DNA of 64,000 nucleotides, taken from Novosphingobium colocasiae. Its GTDB lineage: Bacteria > Pseudomonadota > Alphaproteobacteria > Sphingomonadales > Sphingomonadaceae. Both the position numbers and the translations under genes were made by a program. The notes under the pieces are model-generated. The model saw nothing but the letters and a program-made list of their open reading frames with translations, did not search any database and was not told the origin of the DNA. This document shows positions 19,659 to 27,875 of the stretch, in pieces. How positions within the stretch are numbered: position 1 is the stretch's first letter; each line of letters begins with the position of its first letter. The stretch is from the NCBI RefSeq assembly GCF_014652555.1, contig NZ_BMZA01000005.1:115348-179347 (forward strand), given 5' to 3'.

Positions 19659-20986
19659 AACTGTGGGAGCCTATCCTGGCGGACCTGGCCGCCGACCCGA
19701 TCGACCTGTCGCCGCGCCGGTTCGGGCTGGTGACGGCGTGCGACGGCGGCCTGCTCGAAGTGTCGGGGCTGTCGGTGCCGGTCGGAGCGATGTGCCGCGT
19801 GGCGCACGGTGGCGGTCAGACGCTGGCCGCCGAAGTGATCGGCTTTCGCAATGGTCGCACGATGATGATGCTGTTGGGGGATACGATCCTCTTGCGTCCC
19901 GGTGCCCGGGTCTGGGCCGAAGGACGGCCGGGGCTGCTGCCCGTGGGTGCCGCATTCCTCGGCCGCGCAGTCGATGGCGAGGGACATCCGATCGATGGCG
20001 GGCTGCCGATCCATACCCGCACCGAATGGCCGGCAGGGGGCGTTCGCACCTCCGCGCTCGATCGCAGCCCGGTGCGGCTGCGGTTCGACACTGGCGTGCG
20101 CGCGCTGAACGCGTTGACCACGTTTGGCGTGGGGCAACGGATCGGCGTCATAGCCGGGTCCGGCGTCGGCAAATCGGTGATGATCGACATGATCGCGCGC
20201 GGCGCGGCGCAGACGGGCGGGGCCGATGTCGTGATCGTCGGGCTGATCGGCGAACGTGCGCGCGAGGTTTCGGATTTTGTCGAGCGGCACATGCATGCCG
20301 AGAAGAAGGAGCGCACCGTCGTCGTCGCGGTGCCCGCCGATCATGCGCCGAACCTGCGTTTGCGCGGGGCGATGCTGGCCACGTCGATGGCGGAGCATTT
20401 CCGCGCGCAGGGCAAGCGCGTCCTGCTGATCATGGACAGCCTGACCCGCGTGGCCCACGCCGCGCGCGAGATCGGCCTGCTGCTGGGTGAACCCGGCGCG
20501 GCGCGCGGCTATCCGCCCTCGGCACTGGCGACGATCACCAAGCTGGTCGAACGGGCCGGCAATTCGGCGCAGACCGGCGGGTCAGTGACCGGGCTCTACA
20601 CCGTGCTGGCCGATGGCGACAATCAGGACGATCCGGTGGTCGATACCGCGCGCTCGATCCTCGATGGACACATCGTGCTCTCGCGCGAGCTGGCCCAGCG
20701 CGGGCAGTACCCGGCGGTGGATATCGCCGCGTCGCTGAGCCGGGTCATGAACGATATCGTCGGGGCGGAACACCAGCGCTGTGCCCGCGCTTTCCGGGCG
20801 CTGATCGCCAGTTACGAGACCAACCGCGATCTGGTGCTGATGGGGGCGTACCGCGCCGGAGCCGACCCGCAGCTCGATCGCGCCATTGCCATGCACGATG
20901 CGCTGAGCGGCTTTCTGGGGCAGCCGGCCGACGAAGTGGTCGATCTTGCCGAAAGCGCTGCAGAGCTGACGCAGCTCCTCGCGTGA
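19652..20986 (+). CDS. fliI: Flagellum-specific ATPase FliI
   Basis: 444 residues from a GTG. It is an F1-type ATPase with Walker A IAGSGVGKSVMI (near residue 169), Walker B region LLIMDSLTRVAHAAREIG, and the type III ATPase signature LGEPGAARGYPPSALATITKL. It energises delivery of export substrates to the FlhA/FlhB gate. It is tightly packed, overlapping fliH by seven bases; fliJ starts ten bases after the stop. Confidence 0.97.
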   Translation: MLKLWEPILADLAADPIDLSPRRFGLVTACDGGLLEVSGLSVPVGAMCRVAHGGGQTLAAEVIGFRNGRTMMMLLGDTILLRPGARVWAEGRPGLLPVGAAFLGRAVDGEGHPIDGGLPIHTRTEWPAGGVRTSALDRSPVRLRFDTGVRALNALTTFGVGQRIGVIAGSGVGKSVMIDMIARGAAQTGGADVVIVGLIGERAREVSDFVERHMHAEKKERTVVVAVPADHAPNLRLRGAMLATSMAEHFRAQGKRVLLIMDSLTRVAHAAREIGLLLGEPGAARGYPPSALATITKLVERAGNSAQTGGSVTGLYTVLADGDNQDDPVVDTARSILDGHIVLSRELAQRGQYPAVDIAASLSRVMNDIVGAEHQRCARAFRALIASYETNRDLVLMGAYRAGADPQLDRAIAMHDALSGFLGQPADEVVDLAESAAELTQLLA

Positions 20987-20996
20987 AACTGCCGCG

Positions 20997-21422
20997 ATGA
21001 AGGCCGAATGCGCCCGCCTTGTCCGCTTGCGGCGGCTGGAAAAAGTGCGCGCGCTGGCCAAGCAGAACGCCGCGCGCGAGGCGGCGGCGGCGGAAGGGAC
21101 GCTGGCCCAGCTTCAGGCGCTGTCCGACCGGACCGGGGCGATGGCTTCGCACTATGCCGCGCGCCGCGAAGTGCAGGATGGTGCGTCGCTGCGCCAGCTT
21201 GGCAGCTTCGTCCACGGTCTCAACACGCTCAGCCAGACGACGCAGGGCGATGCCGCCCGCGCCCGCGCCATTGCCGATGCCAAGCTGCGCCTCCTGGCCG
21301 AAGCCGAGCGTCGCCGGGCCGCCACCGAAGAGCGCGCTGCATTGCAGGAGCGGATGATCGGAAAATCGGCGCAAGCTCCGGTTCTGGGCTCACGCAAGCC
21401 GTCTGGCACGGGTCTTGAATAG
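20997..21422 (+). CDS. fliJ: Flagellar export protein FliJ-like
   Basis: 141 residues, almost wholly helical and charged (KAECARLVRLRRLEKVRALA, then repeated Ala/Arg/Glu heptads), consistent with the FliJ antiparallel coiled coil. FliJ is the stalk-like component of the FliI ATPase and an escort for export chaperones. The identification depends mainly on coiled-coil form, length and its place directly after fliI. Confidence 0.8.
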   Translation: MKAECARLVRLRRLEKVRALAKQNAAREAAAAEGTLAQLQALSDRTGAMASHYAARREVQDGASLRQLGSFVHGLNTLSQTTQGDAARARAIADAKLRLLAEAERRRAATEERAALQERMIGKSAQAPVLGSRKPSGTGLE

Positions 21423-21456
21423 CACCGTGCATGGTTGCTTCGAGGACCCGCACGGC

Positions 21457-22719
21457 ATGACCCAGATTTCCGCCCAACCGCCTGCCCAGGCTCTGAACGT
21501 GTTGCCCATCGGCACGTCCGGCGTCCGGATCGCCGGCGAGGAAATCCAGGGTTTTTCGGCAATTCTCGACGGGATCGGCCTGCTGCCGGCAGCGTCCGCC
21601 CCCGGTCTTGCGGATTTCACGATCAGCCATGTCCCGGCCGTCCTGTCGCATCCCTGCGGCAATGGCGGCAAGGCTCCCGGCAAGATTCTGCCGGGTGCCG
21701 ATCAAGCGCCGGGCGACGATCTCCCCCCGATCGAAGCTCCCGTTGCAACGGCCATGGACCCCGCCGGCGTGCTGATCGCGCTGGCAGCCATCGTGCCGTC
21801 ATCCCACTTGCCGCCGTCCGCAGCCGGTCCCGCACCGGGCCTGCCGACGGCGGTGAGTCCCCATTTGCCGCAAGCTGCGGCTGCTCCGGTGATCGGCGCG
21901 CCCCAGCCGCTACCCAGTGCCTCCTCGCAGCTTCAGCCCGCAGTCATCCCGCCGGTCCTGGGCCCGATCACGGTCGCCGCAGCGTCTGAAACGGGCTCCG
22001 CTTACGCTCCTGCCGAAGTGGTTCTCGCGCAGCAGGCCGAACCCGGGGCCCGGCCCGCGCGCCCTGCGGCCGGGCCGCGCGAACAGGCAAGCCGGCCCGA
22101 CAGCACCGATCGTCCCACCGCCGTCATCGCCTCACCGGCACCCGCGCCCCTGCTGGCGACCGGCGCGGCTGCGGTTGGGCTGTTGTCTGCACCCGATACT
22201 CTGCCGCCAGCGCCCGCTGCGGCCAGCGGCACTCCTGCGCCGCAGGATTTCGATACGCTGGTCAGCCGTCTGGTCGAGGCGCGCGAGGCGGCATCGCCGC
22301 AGGTCGTGCGCACTTCGCTGGTTCATGCAGAACTTGGCACCATCGGCCTGCAATTCCGCCACGATGCCGGCGGCCTGTCGGTGACGCTGGCGAGTGGTCA
22401 GGCCGATCTGGCCGGTTCCGTCCAGGCGGCGCTGGCGGCAGGTCCTGCGCCCGATACGGGTGACAACAGCACCGGCACAGGGCGGCAACAGCAGCCATCC
22501 CAGCACGATCCACGCCCCACCTTCGCGTCTCAGCAGGACGGCGTCGCCCAGAGCGGCGGCGGGCAGGGCGGGGCTTCACGCAACCAATCGGACGGCGGGC
22601 ACGCCCGCGACCAGCAATCGGCGCGCGACGGGGGACCGGCATCCTCTGCGCGCGAAGGCGCGGTGACCGCCACCGGATCGGCCGCTGCGGCCGAACGGCG
22701 CGGCGGCATCTACGCGTGA
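21457..22719 (+). CDS. fliK: Flagellar hook-length control protein FliK-like
   Basis: 420 residues from the ATG at 21457; an in-frame TTG at 21415 lies inside fliJ. The first two thirds are Ala/Pro-rich and probably disordered, as in the FliK ruler. A folded C-terminal patch (VRTSLVHAELGTIGLQFRHD, then GGLSVTLASGQADLAGSVQ) resembles the FliK C-terminal domain that switches export specificity. The tail is Gly/Gln/Ser-rich. The order fliJ-fliK-fliL supports it. Confidence 0.8.
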   Translation: MTQISAQPPAQALNVLPIGTSGVRIAGEEIQGFSAILDGIGLLPAASAPGLADFTISHVPAVLSHPCGNGGKAPGKILPGADQAPGDDLPPIEAPVATAMDPAGVLIALAAIVPSSHLPPSAAGPAPGLPTAVSPHLPQAAAAPVIGAPQPLPSASSQLQPAVIPPVLGPITVAAASETGSAYAPAEVVLAQQAEPGARPARPAAGPREQASRPDSTDRPTAVIASPAPAPLLATGAAAVGLLSAPDTLPPAPAAASGTPAPQDFDTLVSRLVEAREAASPQVVRTSLVHAELGTIGLQFRHDAGGLSVTLASGQADLAGSVQAALAAGPAPDTGDNSTGTGRQQQPSQHDPRPTFASQQDGVAQSGGGQGGASRNQSDGGHARDQQSARDGGPASSAREGAVTATGSAAAAERRGGIYA

Positions 22720-22744
22720 TCTTACGACGAAGGGATAACGGGTA

Positions 22745-23329
22745 ATGAGCGACAAGACGCCCAAAGAGGGCAAGGCGAAGAAAGGCGGCAACAAGCTGGT
22801 CCTGATCGGCGGCGCGGTGGCGCTGCTGGCGGTCGGCGGTGGCGGCGGCTTCGCGGCGATGAAGATGATGGGCGGCGGCGAGGCAAAGGCCAAGGAAGAC
22901 AACAGCCCCAAGCTGATCCGCAAGGGCGAGGAAGACCCCTATGCCGCCAAGAAGGAAGGCGAGGGTGAAGGGGCGGGCCTCGCCGAAGTGGAGGGTGATG
23001 GCGGCGACGAATACCGCACCGCCTATTACACCTTCGCTGACGAATTCACGTCGAACCTCAAGGACACCGGGGCGCTGGTGCAGATGAGCATCGCCTGCTC
23101 CACCCGCCGCGACGGTCGGGTACTGCTGTGGCTCAAGAAGCATGAACTGGCGATCCGTTCGCGCTTTCTCACCATCCTCGCCGATACGCCAGAGAACGAC
23201 GTGTCCACCGTGGAGGGGAAGGAGCGGCTGCAAAAGCGGATGACCGCCGCGATCAATCAGGTGCTGACGGAAAAGGAAGGCTTCGGCGGCGTCGATGCCG
23301 TCTACTTCCGCACCTTCATCGTCCAGTGA
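22745..23329 (+). CDS. fliL: Flagellar basal body-associated protein FliL
   Basis: 194 residues. A Lys-rich cytoplasmic start is followed by one membrane helix (about 19-42, Gly-rich) and a periplasmic domain with YYTFADEFTSNLKDTGALVQ and a C-terminal YFRTFIVQ. FliL sits around the stators and tunes motor torque. fliM begins one base after its stop. Confidence 0.93.
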   Translation: MSDKTPKEGKAKKGGNKLVLIGGAVALLAVGGGGGFAAMKMMGGGEAKAKEDNSPKLIRKGEEDPYAAKKEGEGEGAGLAEVEGDGGDEYRTAYYTFADEFTSNLKDTGALVQMSIACSTRRDGRVLLWLKKHELAIRSRFLTILADTPENDVSTVEGKERLQKRMTAAINQVLTEKEGFGGVDAVYFRTFIVQ

Positions 23330-23330
23330 C

Positions 23331-24230
23331 ATGATGAAGCTCGATCACCCGCTGATAGCCGAGCGCGCGGTTGCCCGGCATTGCCAGGAACTGCTGGGTT
23401 CGGGCCCCGGCATCGCCGAACTGGTCCCCGCGCTGTCCCTGATCGGCGAACGGCTGACCCGTGCGCTGGCCGCCGGCCTGGCGCGGCTGTCGGGCGGGCG
23501 CGCGCCGGTGGTTAGCATCGGGATGCCGATGGACACCACGCTCGGCGCGATTCAGGCCGAACTTGACACGCTGGCGATGCATTCGCTGCTGGCGCTGGGG
23601 CCGGACGGTCATCCCGCGCTGGCGACGTTTGCCGCAGCGCCGGTATTCCGGCTGGTGGACCGGGCGTTCGGCGGCAAGGGCGAGGTGCCCGATCCGCTGC
23701 CCGATGCCTTTCCGCTTTCCGCCGAACTGCTGCTCGGCCGGATCGAGGCGACGCTGGCCGAAGCGCTGGGGACGGCGCTTGGCGGGGCGCAGCCGCTGCG
23801 GGTGGTCCCGTGCCGCCGCGAGACTAGCCTGCGCCAGCTTGATCCCTTCGCCATGAACGCGGACCTGCTGCAACTGGCGATCGAGGTGGAGGAAGAGGGC
23901 GCTGCGCCGTGGTCGCTGACGATCGCCTTCCCGATTGCCACCCTTGCCGCCGTCGCCACCGTCCCGCGCCATCGAGCCCGGGGCCCGCGGCGGGACGGGC
24001 CTGCTGATCCGGCCGCCGAACCTTACGCATCGCTGCCGCTTTCGGTCAGTGCCGTGGTGATCGACATGCGGCTCGATTTCGCGCGGGTGGCGGCGCTGTC
24101 AGCGGGCGATGTGATCCCCGTCGCCATCGCCCGGGCGGTGCCGTTGCGGGTGGGCGGGCGCACCGTCGCCACCGGCACCGTGGGCGAGGTGGAGGATCGT
24201 GTCGCCATCCAGATCGGCCACGCCTTCTGA
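23331..24230 (+). CDS. fliM: Flagellar motor switch protein FliM, lacking the N-terminal CheY-binding peptide
   Basis: 299 residues, short for FliM (about 320-340). It begins MMKLDHPLIAERAVARHCQ, so the usual LSQxEIDALL peptide that binds CheY-P is absent. Extending upstream into fliL does not supply it. The middle domain has the FliM motif FGGKGEV (FGG-x-G), and the C-terminal SpoA domain runs from VVIDMRLDFARVAALSAGDV to the end. It should assemble in the C-ring between FliG and FliN. The truncation is real in sequence; its meaning for switching is inference. The start is ATG 23331 or 23334. Confidence 0.9.
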   Translation: MMKLDHPLIAERAVARHCQELLGSGPGIAELVPALSLIGERLTRALAAGLARLSGGRAPVVSIGMPMDTTLGAIQAELDTLAMHSLLALGPDGHPALATFAAAPVFRLVDRAFGGKGEVPDPLPDAFPLSAELLLGRIEATLAEALGTALGGAQPLRVVPCRRETSLRQLDPFAMNADLLQLAIEVEEEGAAPWSLTIAFPIATLAAVATVPRHRARGPRRDGPADPAAEPYASLPLSVSAVVIDMRLDFARVAALSAGDVIPVAIARAVPLRVGGRTVATGTVGEVEDRVAIQIGHAF

Positions 24231-24269
24231 TCCCCCCGCGCCCGAACTCAAACGAAAGATATCCCGATC

Positions 24270-24587
24270 ATGAGCATCCATCCCCGCGCTTTCGATTTCC
24301 TCAAGGACGTCGACGTGCGCCTTACGGTCGAGCTTGGCCGTACCCAGATGACCCTGAAGGAGATCATGACGCTGGGCCCCGAAAGCCTCGTCGTGCTGGA
24401 TCGCATGACCGATGAACTGCTGGACGTGATGGTCAACGGCAAGGCCATCGCGCGCGGGGAAGTGGTGGCCCACAACGGCCGCTTCGGCCTCAGGATCGTC
24501 GAACTGCTCGGCGATGATACGCCGCCGGTTCCGGGCGGAATTCCCGGCCTGTCGCCGCGCGCGGCGGGTGACGAGGATGCGCGCTGA
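24270..24587 (+). CDS. fliN: Flagellar motor switch protein FliN
   Basis: 105 residues. The SpoA domain has DVDVRLTVELGRTQMTLKEI and VMVNGKAIARGEVVAHNGRFGLRI, near-consensus FliN. It forms the base of the C-ring and a docking site for FliH. A Pro-rich tail follows. The stop overlaps the fliO start by one base (TGATG). Confidence 0.95.
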   Translation: MSIHPRAFDFLKDVDVRLTVELGRTQMTLKEIMTLGPESLVVLDRMTDELLDVMVNGKAIARGEVVAHNGRFGLRIVELLGDDTPPVPGGIPGLSPRAAGDEDAR

Positions 24588-24856
24588 TGCTGTGGTATAT
24601 CCTCAAGCTGGCGATCCTGCTGCCGCTGATCGGTGGCCTCGCCTGGGTCAGCCTGCGGTTCGCCAAGCGCATGCAGGACCGCGCGCTGGCGGGGGGCAGC
24701 GCCAGGGCGGCGCGGGTGATCGAGACGACGATGCTCTCGCCCAGCCACCGGCTGGCGGTGATCGCCTTTCATGACCGCGAGATACTCGTCGGCGTTTCGC
24801 GCGGCGGGATGACCCGGCTGGCCGAAGCGCCGCGCCGGGCGGAGGTGCTGCCGTGA
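24587..24856 (+). CDS. fliO: Flagellar biosynthesis protein FliO-like
   Basis: 89 residues. One N-terminal membrane helix (about 4-24) is followed by a short cytoplasmic beta domain (RVIETTMLSPSHRLAVIAFH, then DREILVGVSRGGMTRL), matching FliO. FliO assists assembly of the FliP ring. It is coupled at both ends: fliN by TGATG and fliP by GTGA. Confidence 0.85.
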   Translation: MLWYILKLAILLPLIGGLAWVSLRFAKRMQDRALAGGSARAARVIETTMLSPSHRLAVIAFHDREILVGVSRGGMTRLAEAPRRAEVLP

Positions 24857-25599
24857 AGCGCTGTCTTGCCGCGCTGGCGGCGCTGCTGATCGCCCCCGCT
24901 GCCCATGCCCAGACCGCCATTCCCGGCGCGCTCGATCGCGCGTTTGGGGCGATGGGCGGGACCGACGGGCCGGGGATGAGCATGTCGTTGCAGTTGCTCA
25001 TGATCATGGGGCTGTTGACGATCCTGCCCAGCCTGATCCTGATGATGACCAGCTTCACCCGGATCCTGGTGGTGCTGGCGATCCTGCGCCAGGCGATCGG
25101 CCTGCAGCAATCGCCGCCTAACCAGGTGCTGATCGGCCTGTCGCTGTTCCTGTCGCTGTTCGTCATGGCCCCGACGCTGGAGCGGGTGAACCAGACCGCG
25201 ATCGCGCCCTATTCGGCGGACCAGATCAACGCCCAGCAGGCGATCGCCAATGCCGGGGTGGAATTCCACGCCTTCATGATCCGCCAGACCCGCGAACGCG
25301 ATCTGGCGATGTTCGCCGATATCGCCCATTCGCCGCGCTTCGCCACGCCTGCCGACGTGCCGTTCTCGATCCTCCTGCCCGCCTTCGTCACCAGCGAACT
25401 GAAGACCGCGTTCCAGATCGGCTTCATGCTGTTCCTGCCGTTCCTCGTCATCGATCTGGTCGTCTCGTCCGTGCTGATGAGCCTGGGGATGATGATGATG
25501 AGCCCGATGGTCGTCTCGATGCCGTTCAAGCTGCTCCTGTTCGTGATGGTCGATGGCTGGTCGCTGCTGATGGGATCGCTGGCGGCAAGTTTCACGTGA
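24853..25599 (+). CDS. fliP: Flagellar type III export gate protein FliP
   Basis: 248 residues from a GTG overlapping fliO. A cleavable signal peptide (MKRCLAALAALLIAPAAHA) is typical of FliP. Then come hydrophobic segments with LQLLMIMGLLTILPSLILMM, LRQAIGLQQSPPNQVLIGL and the conserved FMLFLPFLVIDLVVSSVLMS. It forms the core export pore with FliQ and FliR. Confidence 0.97.
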   Translation: MKRCLAALAALLIAPAAHAQTAIPGALDRAFGAMGGTDGPGMSMSLQLLMIMGLLTILPSLILMMTSFTRILVVLAILRQAIGLQQSPPNQVLIGLSLFLSLFVMAPTLERVNQTAIAPYSADQINAQQAIANAGVEFHAFMIRQTRERDLAMFADIAHSPRFATPADVPFSILLPAFVTSELKTAFQIGFMLFLPFLVIDLVVSSVLMSLGMMMMSPMVVSMPFKLLLFVMVDGWSLLMGSLAASFT

Positions 25600-25614
25600 T
25601 CGGGAGCGTTCGCC

Positions 25615-25905
25615 ATGGATGATGTCACCACCCTGCTGTCTTTGGCGGACAAGATGCTGTGGGTCACCGCGCTGATCGCCGCCCCGGTGCTGATCGCGTC
25701 GCTGGCGGTGGGGCTGGTCGTCGGGGTGATCCAGGCGGCCACCTCGGTCAACGAACAGACGCTGACGTTCGTGCCCAAGCTGGCGGTTACCGCGCTGATG
25801 CTGGTGGTGCTGGGCGGCTCGATGCTGACGCTGGTGGGTGATTTCACCGAAGAGATATTTGCGCAGATCGCGGCGGTCCCGGCCACGCGCGAGGCACCGC
25901 GGTGA
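25615..25905 (+). CDS. fliQ: Flagellar type III export gate protein FliQ
   Basis: 96 residues with two membrane helices. LIASLAVGLVVGVIQAATSV followed by NEQTLTFVPK is the FliQ hallmark. The C-terminus is a few residues longer than usual. The stop overlaps the fliR start (GTGA). Confidence 0.96.
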   Translation: MDDVTTLLSLADKMLWVTALIAAPVLIASLAVGLVVGVIQAATSVNEQTLTFVPKLAVTALMLVVLGGSMLTLVGDFTEEIFAQIAAVPATREAPR

Positions 25906-26684
25906 TCCAGCTATCGTTCGGCTTCGGGGCGCTGGAAGCGGAATTCTGGCGGCTGATCTTCGTGATGACGCGGATCGGCGCGGCGCTGGTGGCGGCACCG
26001 CTGTTCGGCATTCCCACCGTACCGCCACAGGCCCGGGTGATCGTTGCCGGGGCGGTGGCGGTGCTGGTCTGCGGCTGGACCGGCGTGGCCGCCCCGCCGG
26101 CGCTGTTGAGCGTGCCGGGCCTGCTCAGCGTGCTGGGCGAGGTGCTGGTCGGCCTGTCGCTCGGCTTCGTGCTGCAGATGGCGTTCGCCGCGCCGATCCT
26201 GGGCGCGGAAGTGATCGGCGGCGCGATGGGGATGAACATGGCGGTCTCCGTAGATCCCAACTCCGGGGCCAGTTCGCCCGCGATCGGGCAGTATTTCACC
26301 GTGCTGATGACCCTGATCTTCCTGGCGATGGGCGGGCACCTGCAATGGATCAGGCTGGTGGTGGAAAGCTATCGCCTGCTGCCGCCGGGGCACACCTGGC
26401 TGGGTGCCGGGCAATTCCACGCGGTCGCCGCGCTGGGCGCGATGATGTTCGTGACCGGGGCGACGATCGCGCTGCCGGTCTGCCTGGTCCTGCTGGTAGT
26501 GCAGATGGTGACCGGCGTCCTCAGCCGCTCTGCCCCGTCGCTCAACCTGTTTTCGCTGGGCCTGCCGGCGGGGGTGCTGGCCGGGCTTGCCGCACTTCTG
26601 GTGGCCGCCCCGGTGCTGACCGATATCATGATCCGCCTCAACGGCGATGCGCTGGACGCGGTGGCAGGGCTGTTGCGGCGATGA
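25902..26684 (+). CDS. fliR: Flagellar type III export gate protein FliR
   Basis: 260 residues from a GTG, with six to seven hydrophobic segments. Conserved stretches include VMTRIGAALVAAPLFGIPTV, GFVLQMAFAAPILGAEVIGG and FSLGLPAGVLAGLAALL. It completes the FliPQR pore. The stop overlaps flhB by four bases. Confidence 0.96.
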   Translation: MIQLSFGFGALEAEFWRLIFVMTRIGAALVAAPLFGIPTVPPQARVIVAGAVAVLVCGWTGVAAPPALLSVPGLLSVLGEVLVGLSLGFVLQMAFAAPILGAEVIGGAMGMNMAVSVDPNSGASSPAIGQYFTVLMTLIFLAMGGHLQWIRLVVESYRLLPPGHTWLGAGQFHAVAALGAMMFVTGATIALPVCLVLLVVQMVTGVLSRSAPSLNLFSLGLPAGVLAGLAALLVAAPVLTDIMIRLNGDALDAVAGLLRR

Positions 26685-27820
26685 GCGAACAGGAAGGCGA
26701 AAAGAGCTTCGCGCCCAGCGACAAGCGCAAGCGCGAGGCGGCGCGGCATGGCGATGTCATCCGCTCGCGCGAACTGGCAACGGCGGCGGCGATGCTGGTG
26801 GGCGCGGCGTGGATGATGGTGGCGGGGCCGTGGCTGATGCGCGTCCTTGCCGATCTGCTGCGCGCCGGCTTCACCTGGGATCGCGCTTCGATCGACCGGT
26901 TCGAACCCGGCCGGCTGCTGATTGCCGCCCTGATCGCTGCGCTGCCGCCGATCCTGGTCTTGGGACTGGCGGTGATGGCAGCCAGCCTGATTTCGCAGCT
27001 CGGGTTCGGGGAAGGGCGCTGGATTGCTGGCAACCTTGCGCCCAAGGCATCGCGGATCAATCCGGTCAGCGGCCTGAAGCGCATGTTCGGGCCTGCGGGA
27101 TGGATCGAGATCGTCAAGGGCCTCGCCAAGGTCGGCCTGCTCGGCACGATCGCGTGGGTGTGGGGCAGCGGCCGGCTGGAAACGCTGGCGCGGCTGGGGC
27201 GCGGCGATCTGTTCGGCGAGGTGAGCTATGCCTGGAACGGGCTGATCCTGCTGCTGCTGTTCCTGTCGGCCGGGCTGTTCGCCATCGCCCTGGTCGACCT
27301 GCCGGTGCAGTTGATCCGCCGCTTCCTGCGCCTGCGGATGACTCTCCAGGAAGTGCGTGACGAGGCCAAGGAGAGCGAGGGTGCGCCTGAAAAGAAGGCC
27401 GCGATCAAGGAGCGTCAGCGCAAAATCGCGATGGGCGGGCTGATCCCGGCGATGAAGGAAGCCACCTTCGTCATCACGAACCCCAGCCATTTCTCCGTCG
27501 CGCTGGCTTATGATCCGGCCCGCGCCCCCGCGCCCACGCTGGTGGCCAAGGGGCGCGGCGACAAGGCGCTGGCGATCCGCGAACTCGCCGCCGAGCAGGC
27601 GGTGCCGGTGCTGGAATACCCGGCGCTTGCCCGCTCGGTTTTCTACACCGTTCGCGAGAAGCAGTTGATCCGTGAGGAGCACTATGTCGCGGTCGCCGCG
27701 ATCCTCGCCTTCGTCCTCTCGCTCAAGCGCGGCGAACCGCGTCCGCGGCCCGAAGTCGTAGTGCCGGTGACGGTCCGCTTCGATGCCGAAGGACGCCCCG
27801 ATCCGGGATCGATGGCATGA
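26681..27820 (+). CDS. flhB: Flagellar export switch protein FlhB, NPSH cleavage site
   Basis: 379 residues from the ATG at 26681; the long open frame upstream is only an alternative frame across fliR. The N-terminus is EGEKSFAPSDKRKREAARHG, then four membrane helices, then the cytoplasmic domain with MKEATFVITNPSHFSVAL. The self-cleavage motif is Asn267-Pro-Ser-His270 instead of the usual NPTH. It switches export from hook to filament substrates after cleavage. This is the last gene of the overlapping block. Confidence 0.96.
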   Translation: MSEQEGEKSFAPSDKRKREAARHGDVIRSRELATAAAMLVGAAWMMVAGPWLMRVLADLLRAGFTWDRASIDRFEPGRLLIAALIAALPPILVLGLAVMAASLISQLGFGEGRWIAGNLAPKASRINPVSGLKRMFGPAGWIEIVKGLAKVGLLGTIAWVWGSGRLETLARLGRGDLFGEVSYAWNGLILLLLFLSAGLFAIALVDLPVQLIRRFLRLRMTLQEVRDEAKESEGAPEKKAAIKERQRKIAMGGLIPAMKEATFVITNPSHFSVALAYDPARAPAPTLVAKGRGDKALAIRELAAEQAVPVLEYPALARSVFYTVREKQLIREEHYVAVAAILAFVLSLKRGEPRPRPEVVVPVTVRFDAEGRPDPGSMA

Positions 27821-27875
27821 TCGAAATACCCGCGCCAGCGCTTAACGAACCATCACCGGAGCCGTTCTGACAATC

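Noticed and set aside
25838-26680. N-terminal extension of FlhB by 281 codons
   Set aside because: It runs in another frame across fliQ/fliR and has no membrane protein content; FlhB starts at 26681 with its conserved N-terminus.
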